Source: Acidobacteriota bacterium
GTDB taxonomy: Bacteria; Acidobacteriota; Terriglobia; Bryobacterales; UBA6623
Assembly: GCA_016125275.1 (NCBI GenBank)
Contig: WGMB01000001.1
Location: 124,001 to 188,000, forward strand
DNA: 64,000 bases
Direction of reading: 5' to 3'
Part shown: piece after piece, positions 52,302 to 60,686 of the stretch
How positions within the stretch are numbered: the stretch's first letter is position 1
Layout: each line of letters begins with the position of its first letter
Position numbers and translations under genes: made by a program
Notes under the pieces: generated by a model
Seen by the model: only the letters and a program-made list of their open reading frames with translations
Databases searched by the model: none
Told to the model about the DNA's origin: nothing

Positions 52302-52948
52302 GGGCCGTTTTCTTTGCGACCGGATCGTAGCGCGAAGGGCGAAGACCTGGAAACGGGTTGATTCTACCCCTTATATCGACATAGAGCCTTACGTCCTAAA
52401 GTACTAGTGTCTTTATTTCCGAAATGTATCGAACCGTTCCGGAGATACGCGGACATTGGTGCGCGGGCGCGCGAGACGGCCAATATCTTTGGATTTACTC
52501 GAAGGCGCTCACCTGGGCTTGGGCTGCTTTGGCGGCCGGCAGCGGGAGGGGCCTGCCATGGCTGGGCGGGCCCGCCGGCAGGGCTTTCGACGGCTTGCGT
52601 TGACTTTTCAGCGACGGCCGGGGCGCCGTCGTCGGCTGTCTCCGGAGGGTCGTGGGCAGCCCTTAGCACGGAGATTCCTGCAAGCGGGTCCGGCTTAGGT
52701 TATGCTATTTAAACCGTCCGGCGGAACTGCAATAAGTTGACCCAAGGGGCGGTTTTGCGAGAGGAAGCGCCGCGCGCGGGGGGATCGTAACAGTCGGGTG
52801 GCGTTTGGAATTGGCTCCTGCGCCGGCTCCGCAAATTGAGGTTCGTCCTGAACGGCCGCCGCGAGCTCCCTTTCGCCCGACCCAAGAACGGACCCATCGA
52901 ATCCCGAATCCCCCGATCGCGCAAGACTCCCGCGTGTCACACGTCGGA
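52302..52948. other. 647-base intergenic region with leader structure, no credible gene
   Basis: The only long gap here. It begins AT-richer than its surroundings (52375-52425), with the quasi-palindrome AAAG-N9-CTTT centred on ACTAGT (52398-52414). A -10-like TATGCT at 52701-52706 precedes a stem at 52711-52755. Short frames in it have low-complexity, shadow-like protein sequence. No transposase remnant, tRNA or repeat shared with the rest of the window is seen. Confidence 0.55.
52711..52755 (+). promoter_or_regulatory. Nine-pair stem in the leader of the double-propeller gene
   Basis: AAACCGTCC (52711-52719) pairs with GGGCGGTTT (52747-52755), including one U-G wobble. Between them AACT (52725-52728) pairs with AGTT (52735-52738) around a six-base loop. 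With the -10-like TATGCT a few bases upstream, transcription would begin at the stem. No known riboswitch consensus fits. Confidence 0.35.
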
Positions 52949-55900
52949 ATGGTGAATGCAATGTCGTTTCATAGATTCTTCTACTTACTGCTCTCATTGT
53001 TGACGTTGGGGACGCTGGCTCTCGCCGAGCCGACGACCCCGGCGGAGATGTCGGAGGCCTTGAGCGCCGCCGACCGCACACAGGTGCGCGCTCTCATCGA
53101 GCAGCGCCTTCACAGCGCGATCCCGGACGGGTCGGGCTACAGCGCCCGCAATCCCGGACAGGGATGGCGGCTGCAGTTCGACGGCCGGGGAGTGGGGCTC
53201 GCGCCCGCGGACTCGCACTGGTCGTGGGGTTTGGACTTGATCCAATACGGCGCGAAGGGCGCGGCCCGGGCCGTGACCTCTCCGGCGCAGCGCGTCGACG
53301 CCGAAGCGGGCCGGGTCAGCTACGCCTGGAGCGACTCGGTCGAGGAGTGGTACGTGAACGACTCGCGTGGCCTGGAGCACGGCTATACGCTCTCTGAGCG
53401 TCCGGTGGGCGGCGGCGAGAGCATCGAGTTTCGGCTCGCGGTCCGCGGCGGTCTGCGGGCTCGCGCGGCCAAGGGCGCCGAGGGCGTGGTCTTCGTCGAC
53501 GAGAGCGGCGCCCGCGTGCTGACCTACGACGGGCTGAAGGCATGGGACGCCACGGGCAAGGCGCTTCCGTCGCGCATGACGCTGGCAGGTAACGGGGACG
53601 TGCTGCTAGCGGTGGAGGATCGCGGCGCGACCTACCCGGTGACGGTCGATCCGCTGGTGCAGCAGGCCTACATCAAGGCGTCGAACAGCGGCCCGTCAGA
53701 CCAATTCGGCTGGAAGATGGCGCTTTCGGGCGAAACGCTCGTGGTGGGCGCTCCGCTCGAGGACAGCGCGGGCGCGGGAGTCAACCCGAATGCGGAGCTC
53801 GACAATAGTCTCGGCGACAGTGGGGCCGCCTACGTGTTCGTGCGGACCAATGGCGTGTGGTCGCAGCAGGCCTACATCAAGGCTTCCAACCCGGGAGCCG
53901 GCGATCAGTTCGGCATCGCGGTAGGGATTTCGGGTGACACGATTATCGTCGGCGCTCGTCAGGAAGACAGCAGCGGCACGGGCGTGAACCCCAACTCGCA
54001 GAGCGACAACGGCGCCCAAGACAGCGGCGCGGCGTACGTCTTTCAGCGCAACGGCACGACCTGGACCCAGCAGGCGTACTTGAAGGCGTCGAACACCGAC
54101 GCCGGCGACCAGTTTGGGTGGGCCGTAGGGATTTCGGGCGACACGGTGATCGTCGGAGCCTACTTCGAAGACAGCAACGGCGCGGGAACGGCTTCCGGCG
54201 CTCAGTCCAATAACTCTTCGCAAGACAGCGGGGCGGCCTACGTGTTCGTGCGTTCGGGCTCGACGTGGAGTCAGCAGGCGTATCTGAAGGCGTCCACGAA
54301 TGGCTCGGGCGACCGGTTCGGAGACGCTGTGACGATTGCCGGCGATACAGCCGTCGTGGGCGCTCGGCTCGAGGACAGCAACGGGACGGGCGTGAATCCG
54401 AACGCCCAGAACAACAACGGAACGGACGCCAGTGGCGCCGTCTACGTGTTCGTGCGCTCGGGAGCGGCCTGGAGCCAGCAGGCGTATCTGAAGGCTTCGA
54501 ATACCGGCGTCGACGACAACTTTGGGTCCTCGCTTGCGATCTACGGCGACACGCTGGTCGTCGGGGCCGTGAACGAAGACAGCATCGGAGTCGGCGTCAA
54601 CCCGAACGCGCAGGCAGACAACACCGCGTCGAACGCCGGTGCGGCGTATGTGTTCCAGCGCTCGGGGACGACTTGGAGCCAGCAGGCCTACCTGAAGGCG
54701 TCGAACACCGGCGCGGAGGATCTGTTCGGCGGATCGGTCGCGATTCTGGCGAACCGAATCCTGGTCGGTGCGATCCGAGAGGACAGCAGCGGCGTCGGCG
54801 TCGACCCCTCGGCGCAGGATGACAACCTGACGCCTGACAGCGGCGCGGTGTACGTGTTCGAGCGCGCCAACGGGGTTTGGTCCCAGACCCACTACGTCAA
54901 GGCTTCCAATCCGGACTCTGATAACTTTGGCAACTCGGTGGCGCTGGCATCGCTGGTGATGGCGGTTGGCGCGCCGCTGGAAGACAGCCCCGGCGTGGGG
55001 ATCAACTCCAACACGCAGACGCAGAACAACTCGATCAACAGCGGCGCCGCCTATGCCTACCAGCTCACGCAGGTCGGCGTTCCGGAGACCTTCGGCGTCT
55101 ACCGCAACGGCCGCTGGCTGCTGGATGTGAATGGCAACGGGTCGTTTGAGAACGGCGTGGACTTCGACTTCTTCCTCGGCTTCAACGGCGCGACGCCGAT
55201 GAAGGGCGACTGGAACGGCGACGGCAAGGACTCGGTGGGCGTCTACGCCGGGGGCTTCTGGTTCCTGGACTACGACGGCGACGGCGTCTACAATCCGACG
55301 CCGGGCCCGGACAAGCAGTACGCGTTCGGGTTCCCGGGAGCCATCCCGGTGGTAGGCGACTGGAACGGTGACGGCCGCGACTCCGTGGGCGTGCATGCCA
55401 ACGGCTTCTGGTTCCTGGACTACGACGGCAGCGAAACGTGGGACGGCGGAACCATGGACAAGATCTTCGGTTTCGGCGGGTTTGCCAACGTGCAACTCCA
55501 GATCGGCGACTGGAACGGCGACGGCCGCGACAAGTTGGGCCTGTACGCCAACGGCTTCTGGTTCCTGGACTACGACGGCAACTACTTCTGGGACGGCGGT
55601 ACCGTGGACAAGATCTTCGGTTTCGGCTGGGTCGGAGCGGCTCCGCTGGTCGGCGACTGGGACGGCGACGGCCGGGATTCGGTGGCGGTCTATTCGAACG
55701 GCTTCTGGTTCTTCGACTATGACGGCGATACACTGTGGAACCCCGGCGTGACGGACCGGATCTTCGGTCTCGGCTGGCAGGGGGCGACGACGGTGATCGG
55801 CGATTGGAACGGCGACGGCCGCGACAAGGCCGGCGTGTACAGCGCCGGGAGCTGGTTCATCGACTTCGACGGCAACGCCGCCTGGGACGGAGCGGTGGAC

Positions 55901-55954
55901 AAGGTCGTGCCTTGGGGCAACACCGGAGACCTGCCGTTCGTCGGCGTCTGGTAG
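52949..55954 (+). CDS. Secreted double beta-propeller protein with seven FG-GAP and six VCBS-like repeats
   Basis: 1001 residues. A signal peptide ends near LALA-EPTT. An N-terminal domain (to about 235) is followed by seven FG-GAP repeats of about 68 residues, QQAYLKASNTGAGDQFGWAV and so on, the number expected for a closed integrin-type propeller. Six repeats of about 48 residues then follow, with DWNGDGRDSVGVYANGFWFL and DYDGD loops that look calcium-binding. There is no sorting motif, PEP-CTERM tail or membrane segment. The ATG at 52949 or 52961 gives the same leader. GGTGA precedes the latter by five bases. It stands alone, so function is unknown. Confidence 0.8.
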   Translation: MVNAMSFHRFFYLLLSLLTLGTLALAEPTTPAEMSEALSAADRTQVRALIEQRLHSAIPDGSGYSARNPGQGWRLQFDGRGVGLAPADSHWSWGLDLIQYGAKGAARAVTSPAQRVDAEAGRVSYAWSDSVEEWYVNDSRGLEHGYTLSERPVGGGESIEFRLAVRGGLRARAAKGAEGVVFVDESGARVLTYDGLKAWDATGKALPSRMTLAGNGDVLLAVEDRGATYPVTVDPLVQQAYIKASNSGPSDQFGWKMALSGETLVVGAPLEDSAGAGVNPNAELDNSLGDSGAAYVFVRTNGVWSQQAYIKASNPGAGDQFGIAVGISGDTIIVGARQEDSSGTGVNPNSQSDNGAQDSGAAYVFQRNGTTWTQQAYLKASNTDAGDQFGWAVGISGDTVIVGAYFEDSNGAGTASGAQSNNSSQDSGAAYVFVRSGSTWSQQAYLKASTNGSGDRFGDAVTIAGDTAVVGARLEDSNGTGVNPNAQNNNGTDASGAVYVFVRSGAAWSQQAYLKASNTGVDDNFGSSLAIYGDTLVVGAVNEDSIGVGVNPNAQADNTASNAGAAYVFQRSGTTWSQQAYLKASNTGAEDLFGGSVAILANRILVGAIREDSSGVGVDPSAQDDNLTPDSGAVYVFERANGVWSQTHYVKASNPDSDNFGNSVALASLVMAVGAPLEDSPGVGINSNTQTQNNSINSGAAYAYQLTQVGVPETFGVYRNGRWLLDVNGNGSFENGVDFDFFLGFNGATPMKGDWNGDGKDSVGVYAGGFWFLDYDGDGVYNPTPGPDKQYAFGFPGAIPVVGDWNGDGRDSVGVHANGFWFLDYDGSETWDGGTMDKIFGFGGFANVQLQIGDWNGDGRDKLGLYANGFWFLDYDGNYFWDGGTVDKIFGFGWVGAAPLVGDWDGDGRDSVAVYSNGFWFFDYDGDTLWNPGVTDRIFGLGWQGATTVIGDWNGDGRDKAGVYSAGSWFIDFDGNAAWDGAVDKVVPWGNTGDLPFVGVW

Positions 55955-56073
55955 CCAACGGGCGCTCGGCTGAGGCCGAGGGCTGATCGGGAAAGAGCGG
56001 AGGGCGGGTCCGGGGAACGGGTCCGCCCTTCTTGCGTTGCGGCTGGGCCTGCCAGAATGAGAGCGAGCCGATC

Positions 56074-56340
56074 ATGTGCCGGAACATCAAACCCCTGTTC
56101 AATTTCGAGCCGCCGACGACGGAGGAAGAGATCCGGGCGGCGGCTTTGCAGTTCGTGCGGAAGATCAGCGGGTTCACGCGGCCCAGCCAGGCCAATGAGG
56201 CGGCGTTCGAGCAGGCCGTGGAGGCTGTGACGGCGGCGTCCGGGGAGTTGCTGAGCGCGCTGGTGACCGCGGCGCCGCCCAGGGATCGGGAGGTGGAGGC
56301 GGCGAAGGCGCGGGAGCGATCGTTGCGGCGGTTCAGCTAG
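56074..56340 (+). CDS. DUF2277 family protein
   Basis: 88 residues, near-complete match to the DUF2277 family pattern. MCRNIKPLFNFEPPTTEEEIRAAALQFVRKISGFTRPSQANEAAF is the signature opening, and PPRDREVEAAKARERS the closing. Function is unknown. Members are small cytoplasmic proteins with a conserved Cys at position two. The last 19 bases of the gene are part of a 73-bp tandem duplication that also holds the end of the convergent glpD. Confidence 0.92.
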   Translation: MCRNIKPLFNFEPPTTEEEIRAAALQFVRKISGFTRPSQANEAAFEQAVEAVTAASGELLSALVTAAPPRDREVEAAKARERSLRRFS

Positions 56341-56358
56341 GCGGCGGGGGGTGGCGTC

Positions 56359-56380
56359 GGCCGGACAGGAATGTCCGGCC
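56359..56380. repeat. Inverted repeat, copy one
   Basis: GGCCGGACA and TGTCCGGCC around GGAA, in the spacer between DUF2277 and glpD. It shares its stem with the repeat at 21300-21321. Confidence 0.75.
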
Positions 56381-56431
56381 CCACTGAGGCGGCTGTTGCG
56401 GCGGTTCAGCTAGGCGGCGGAGGGCGGGGGC

Positions 56432-56453
56432 GGCCGGACAGGAATGTCCGGCC
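56432..56453. repeat. Inverted repeat, copy two
   Basis: Identical stem and loop to copy one, exactly 73 bases downstream, ending one base before the glpD stop codon. A stem at the end of a gene could aid transcription end or RNA stability for both convergent genes. Confidence 0.75.
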
Positions 56454-58040
56454 CTACTGAGGCGGCGGCTCGGGGCGGACGAGGTAGCCTTCGGCGACGG
56501 CGGTGAATTCCTTGACTTGGGCTTCGACCCAGGCGGCGTCGCGGCCGAGCTCGGCGGCCATCAGGGCGGCTGTGCGGGGGGCCGCGTCGAGGGCGGCTTG
56601 GGCGTTGAGCAGCAGCGAGCGGGTGCGGCGGGCCAGCACGTCTTCGACGGAGCGGGCCATCTCTTCGCGCACGGCCCAGAGGACTTGGGCGGCGGTGAGC
56701 GGCAGGCGGGCGTCGAGCGGCGCGGCCAGCTCGGGGCGCTCGCTCGACAGAGCGGCTACGGCGGGGGCGTCGGAGCCGTATTGGCGCAAGGGGCCCAGGG
56801 AGTCGGGGTTTTCGGTCCAGCCGCGGATGGGCAGCGTCTTGGTGACGCAGGGCCGGTCTTCGAGGTTGGCGAGCGTGGCGGCTTGGTCGATGGCGTCCTC
56901 GGCCATTTGGCGGTAGGTGGTCCACTTGCCGCCGGAGATGGTGACCAGGCCGTTGTTGGAGATGTGCAGGACGTGCTCGCGGGAGATCTCCGAGGTGGCG
57001 CCGGACGGCGCGCCCGGGTTGCTGACCAGGGGGCGGATGCCGGCGAAGGCGCTGAGGACGTCGGCGGGCGTAGGGTCCTTGGTGAGATAGCGGCCGGCGT
57101 GCTCGAGCAGAAAGTCGACCTCCTCGCGTAGCGGGCGCGGCTCGAGATCCGGTCCCTCGACCTCGGTATCGGTGGTGCCGACGATGACCCGGTCGAGCCA
57201 GGGCACGGCGAAGAGGACGCGGCCGTCGTCGGTCTTGGGGACCATGATGGCCGAGTCGCCCGGCAGGAAGGACTTGTCGAGGACGATGTGGGTGCCTTGG
57301 CTGGGACGCAGCGTGGCGACCGCGTTGGGGTCGTCCATGCGGCGAATGGTGTCGGTGAAGATGCCGGTGGCGTTGATGACGACGCGGGCCGGGATGTTCC
57401 ATTCGCGGCCGGACTCGACGTCCACGGCGCGGGCGCCGTTGAGGGCGCCGTCGGAGCCTTTGGAGAGAGACAAGACCTGGCAGTAGTTGAGGGCGACGCC
57501 GCCGTGGTCGAAGACGGTTTGGGCCATGCTGACGGCCAGGCGGGCGTCGTCGAACAGGCCGTCGTAGTAGATGACGCCGCCGCGCAGGCCGGCGGGCTCG
57601 ATGGTGGGCAGGCGCTGGAGGGTTTCGGCGATGTTGAGATGCTTGGAGCGGCCGAAGTTCTGGCGGCCGGCGAGCATGTCGTAGACCTTCATGCCGATGC
57701 CGTAGAAGGGCGCTTCCCACCAGTCGTAGTTGGGGACCACGAAAGCCAGGTTGGAGACCAGGTGGGGGGCGTTCTGCTGGAGGCGTCCGCGCTCCTTGAG
57801 GGCTTCGAGGACGAGCGAGATGTTGCCCTGCTGGAGGTAGCGCACGCCGCCGTGGACGAGCTTGGTGGAGCGGCTGGAGGTGGCCTTGGCGAAGTCGTGC
57901 ATCTCCAGCAGCAGGGCCTTGTAGCCGCGCGAGGCGGCGTCGATGGCGCAGCCCAGGCCGGTAGCCCCTCCGCCGACGATGAGGAAGTCCCAGGGGCCTT
58001 CGTGGGCCTCCAACGCTTCAATGGCTTGCTGCCTTTGCAT
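56454..58040 (-). CDS. glpD: Glycerol-3-phosphate dehydrogenase (FAD)
   Basis: 528 residues. The FAD motif WDFLIVGGGATGLGCAIDAASRG is at about 17-39, with KATSSRSTKLVHGGVRYLQQGN, the GlpD signature, following. APSWGTHIV-like ATLRPSQGTHIVLDK and the DGRVLFAVPWLDRVIVGTTDTEVEG region are conserved, and the C-terminal GlpD domain has ARRTRSLLLNAQAA. It feeds electrons from glycerol-3-phosphate to quinone at the inner membrane. The ATG at 58040 is preferred over a GTG at 58061. No glpF or glpK neighbour is present. Confidence 0.94.
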   Translation of the reverse strand: MQRQQAIEALEAHEGPWDFLIVGGGATGLGCAIDAASRGYKALLLEMHDFAKATSSRSTKLVHGGVRYLQQGNISLVLEALKERGRLQQNAPHLVSNLAFVVPNYDWWEAPFYGIGMKVYDMLAGRQNFGRSKHLNIAETLQRLPTIEPAGLRGGVIYYDGLFDDARLAVSMAQTVFDHGGVALNYCQVLSLSKGSDGALNGARAVDVESGREWNIPARVVINATGIFTDTIRRMDDPNAVATLRPSQGTHIVLDKSFLPGDSAIMVPKTDDGRVLFAVPWLDRVIVGTTDTEVEGPDLEPRPLREEVDFLLEHAGRYLTKDPTPADVLSAFAGIRPLVSNPGAPSGATSEISREHVLHISNNGLVTISGGKWTTYRQMAEDAIDQAATLANLEDRPCVTKTLPIRGWTENPDSLGPLRQYGSDAPAVAALSSERPELAAPLDARLPLTAAQVLWAVREEMARSVEDVLARRTRSLLLNAQAALDAAPRTAALMAAELGRDAAWVEAQVKEFTAVAEGYLVRPEPPPQ

Positions 58041-58071
58041 GTGGTCGACTCGACTCCCCACCTTAACGAAC

Positions 58072-58100
58072 TTGCCGGGGCGCGGAACACGGCGGACAAT
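58072..58100 (+). promoter_or_regulatory. -35 TTGCCG and -10 GACAAT, 17-bp spacing
   Basis: The best complete sigma-70 type promoter in the window. TTGCCG is at 58072-58077 and GACAAT at 58095-58100, five bases before the dipeptidase ATG, so the transcript would be leaderless. Confidence 0.5.
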
Positions 58101-58105
58101 GGTTC

Positions 58106-59335
58106 ATGCCTTTGACCAGACGCCAATGGGTCCTTGCGGCGGCGGCGTGGAGCGCGGCCTGCTCATCGCCCGCGCCGGAGCCGGAGACGGCCGTCGAGAC
58201 GCCCCCGGAGGCGGATTTTCTGAAGAACGTCCACGTGATCGACCTGCACTGCGACACGCCGATGCGGATCGCGGCGGAAGGGTTCGACCTGGGCAAGCGC
58301 AACGACTACGGGCAGGTGGACATTCCGCGGCTGCATGAGGGCGGCTACACGGGGGTGTTCTTTTCGGTGTACTGCCCGGGCGCGCGAGGGGCTACGCCGG
58401 AGAAGTTCCAGGAAGCGCTCGACATCATGGCGAAGATCGAGGCCGAGGTCGGGCGGCATCCGGGAGACCTGTTCCTAGGCGATTCGGCCGGAGACATCGA
58501 GCGGGCCAAGCAGGAGGGCAAGATCACGATCTTGTACGGGATCGAGGGCGGTCACATGATCGACTCGAAACTGGACAATCTGCGGACGCTGTTCTCCAAG
58601 GGCGGCCGCTACATGACGCTGACGCACTCCAAGCACACGCCGTGGGCGGGCTCTTCCGGCGATACGGCGGCCGACGATCCGGGGCTGACGGAGCTGGGGC
58701 GCGAGATCGTGGCGGAGATGAACCGGCTGGGGATGATGGTGGATGTGTCGCACATCTCCGACAAGACTTTCGCGGCGGTGCGGGAGACGTCGGCGGCGCC
58801 GCTGATCGCCTCGCACTCGTCGTGCCGAGCGCTGTCGTCGGCGCCGCGCAACATGACCGACGGGATGCTCAAGCAGGTGGCCGACACCGGCGGCGTGGTG
58901 CACATCAACTACTACGACGGCTTTCTGGACGACGGCTTCCGGGCGCGCAGCGCGGCCTGGGGCGAGGACCACAAGGGCGAAGCGGAAAAGCTGAAGGCGG
59001 AATACGCCGGCGACCCGCAGGGGCTGGCGCACGCTCTCTACCGGCGGCAGATCGCCAAGCTGGACGAGATTGGGCGGCCGCCGCTGGCGGTGCTGCTGGA
59101 CCACTTCGAGCACGCCGTGACGGTGATGGGCGTGGAGGGAGTGGGCTTGGGGTCGGACTTCGACGGCGTGGACGAGGAGCTGCCCGAGGGCATGGAAGAC
59201 TGCTCGAAGACGATGAACCTGGTGGAAGGGCTGCGCGGCAGGGGTTTGTCTGACGGGGACATTTCGAAGATACTGGGCGAGAACACGCTGCGCGTGATGC
59301 GCGACGTGCAAGCGGCCGCCAAACCCGATGCCTAA
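58106..59335 (+). CDS. Membrane dipeptidase (peptidase M19), exported
   Basis: 409 residues. The leader LTRRQWVLAAAAWSAAC combines a Tat-like start with a lipobox. The M19 zinc site appears as VIDLHCDTPMRIA, GIEGGHMID, DVSHISDKTF and ASHSSCRALSSAPRNMTD. It cleaves dipeptides, often with a D-residue, in the periplasm. The stop is overlapped by the DUF5668 gene (eight bases). Its near-leaderless promoter suggests independent control from the divergent glpD. Confidence 0.9.
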   Translation: MPLTRRQWVLAAAAWSAACSSPAPEPETAVETPPEADFLKNVHVIDLHCDTPMRIAAEGFDLGKRNDYGQVDIPRLHEGGYTGVFFSVYCPGARGATPEKFQEALDIMAKIEAEVGRHPGDLFLGDSAGDIERAKQEGKITILYGIEGGHMIDSKLDNLRTLFSKGGRYMTLTHSKHTPWAGSSGDTAADDPGLTELGREIVAEMNRLGMMVDVSHISDKTFAAVRETSAAPLIASHSSCRALSSAPRNMTDGMLKQVADTGGVVHINYYDGFLDDGFRARSAAWGEDHKGEAEKLKAEYAGDPQGLAHALYRRQIAKLDEIGRPPLAVLLDHFEHAVTVMGVEGVGLGSDFDGVDEELPEGMEDCSKTMNLVEGLRGRGLSDGDISKILGENTLRVMRDVQAAAKPDA

Positions 59336-59807
59336 CCGCAGTCTTGCGAACCCCCGGGTGCTGCCCGGCCTGTTGATCATTGCGCTCGGCGTGATTCTGC
59401 TGGCGCACAATTTCGGCTACATCTCGCTGGGGACGTTTCGGCAGTTCTGGCCGCTGCTGCTGGTGGCGTTCGGGCTGCAGATGCTGTTCACGGGCGGCAG
59501 CCGGCCGCTGGGGGCGGCGCTGGCGATCGCGGGCGCGGCGCTGCAGTTGGACTCGCTGGGCTGGATTACGCTCGAGTGGCGGCAGGTGTGGCGGCTGTGG
59601 CCGGCGATTCTGATCGCGATCGGTCTGGGTCTGCTGTTGCGGCCGGCGCGGCGGGAGAACCGGGTGGGCGGCGCGATGCTGGTGGCGCTGGGGGCCTACT
59701 TCCTGGCGGCAAACTTCCGGCTGGTGCACTTTGCGCTGTGGGACCTGTGGCCGGTGGCGATCATCGTGGCGGGCGTGATGATGATTCGGCGGGCGCTGGG
59801 GCGGTAG
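59328..59807 (+). CDS. DUF5668 / LiaI-LiaF-like membrane protein
   Basis: 159 residues with about five hydrophobic segments. Two near-repeats (PGLLIIALGVILLAHNFGYISL and the later LWPAILIAIGLGLLLRP) match the LiaI-LiaF-like transmembrane region of DUF5668. Members are small membrane proteins without known function. They occur both alone and as N-terminal parts of LiaF. Read with the dipeptidase through an overlap, it is probably co-translated. The HAD gene begins ten bases downstream. Confidence 0.78.
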   Translation: MPNRSLANPRVLPGLLIIALGVILLAHNFGYISLGTFRQFWPLLLVAFGLQMLFTGGSRPLGAALAIAGAALQLDSLGWITLEWRQVWRLWPAILIAIGLGLLLRPARRENRVGGAMLVALGAYFLAANFRLVHFALWDLWPVAIIVAGVMMIRRALGR

Positions 59808-59817
59808 GCGGGCTGCG

Positions 59818-60426
59818 ATGATCCATACCGTCCTGTTCGACCTCGGCAATGTGCTGGTCCCCCTGGATTTCGACCGGGCCTATCGGGCCGCCTCTCGGCG
59901 GACGGGGCTGAGCGAGCGCGAGGTGGCGCATTTGCTGCACGACTCGGGGCTTTCGGGGCCGTACGAGCGCGGCGAGATGACCTCCCGGGAGTTCCACCGG
60001 CGGATGGATTCGCTGCTGGGGCTGGGCTACGCCTACGAGCCGTTTCGTCACTTGTGGTGCGACATGTTCCGGCCGGAGGCGCTGGTGGACGAGGCGCTGC
60101 TGGACGAGCTGGACCCGCAGGTGCGGATCGCGATCCTGTCGAACACGAACGAGCTGCACTGGGAGTGGATCCGGGAGCGGTACCCGGTGGTGCGGCGGTT
60201 CGAGAAGGCGGTCCTGTCGTACGAGGTGGGCGCGCTGAAGCCCGACCCGGCGATCTACGCGGCGACGCTCGAGGCGGTGGGGGCTCGGCCGGAGGAGTGC
60301 TTCTTTACCGACGACAAGCCGGAGAACGTGGAGGGGGCCCGGGCGGTGGGGATCCAGGCCGAGACGTTCGTGGGTGTGGAGCCGCTGCGGGAGCAGTTGG
60401 CGGCGCTGGGTTTGCTGAGGAAGTGA
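59818..60426 (+). CDS. HAD family hydrolase, YihX-like
   Basis: 202 residues. The HAD motif I reads VLFDLGNVLV, as in the YihX/epoxide hydrolase branch, where the second Asp is replaced. Motif II is LSNTN, motif III is VGALKPDPAIY (Lys) and motif IV is FFTDDKPENVEGA. YihX hydrolyses alpha-glucose-1-phosphate, but substrates in the branch vary. It is the third gene in the M19 operon. Intergenic distance is ten bases, so co-transcription is likely. Confidence 0.88.
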   Translation: MIHTVLFDLGNVLVPLDFDRAYRAASRRTGLSEREVAHLLHDSGLSGPYERGEMTSREFHRRMDSLLGLGYAYEPFRHLWCDMFRPEALVDEALLDELDPQVRIAILSNTNELHWEWIRERYPVVRRFEKAVLSYEVGALKPDPAIYAATLEAVGARPEECFFTDDKPENVEGARAVGIQAETFVGVEPLREQLAALGLLRK

Positions 60427-60520
60427 GGGAATTGCGCAGGGTTCGGATGGGCCGAATTTTGGCTAAGCGGTTGATTTCAGGATGGTTGATGGGCGTGCGG
60501 GCCCTGAAATTGTTCGAAAA

Positions 60521-60560
60521 GTGAGCCAAACTGAGCCATTCTGAGCCAAAGTGAGCCATT
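60521..60560. repeat. Four tandem 10-bp repeats
   Basis: GTGAGCCAAA, CTGAGCCATT, CTGAGCCAAA and GTGAGCCATT run back to back. TGAGCCA is invariant and the outer bases alternate. A further GTGAGCCA lies at 60583-60590, with GGCTCgctgtGAGCC (60575-60589). The period equals about one helix turn, so a protein could read all copies from one face. It lies upstream of the UxuA-like gene. Confidence 0.65.
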
Positions 60561-60670
60561 TGGGGCTCCGGAGAGGCTCGCTGTGAGCCAGGGCCGAAGC
60601 CCCGGACCTCCAACCACTCCCAGGATAGATCGGGGTGTCAAGTGCGTGGCCGCGGAGTCGGCGGCGGCGG

Positions 60671-60676
60671 TATGAT
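60671..60676 (+). promoter_or_regulatory. -10 hexamer TATGAT for the UxuA-like gene
   Basis: TATGAT is ten bases before the ATG at 60687. It overlaps an upstream ATG at 60672, making that one unlikely to be used. Confidence 0.45.
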
Positions 60677-60686
60677 ACGGCCCGAC

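Larger units (their letters stand above)
56322..56467. repeat. 73-bp tandem duplication joining two convergent genes
   Basis: Two units, 56322-56394 and 56395-56467, start GTTGCGGCGGTTCAGCTAGG and contain a 9-bp inverted repeat. Unit one holds the stop of the DUF2277 gene and unit two holds the last codons and stop of glpD on the other strand. The copies differ at only a few bases, so the duplication is recent. Confidence 0.85.

Noticed and set aside
52407-52712. A 101-codon frame in the long gap
   Set aside because: Low-complexity Gly/Ala/Ser sequence, no ribosome site, and it ends at the leader stem.
53660-55070. A CRISPR-like array from the evenly spaced repeats
   Set aside because: The repeats are coding, about 204 bases long, and translate into FG-GAP blades without spacers.
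60560-60640. A tRNA-like or tmRNA-like end in the GC-rich hairpins after the 10-bp repeats
   Set aside because: No T-loop, acceptor stem or CCA-compatible end could be built.
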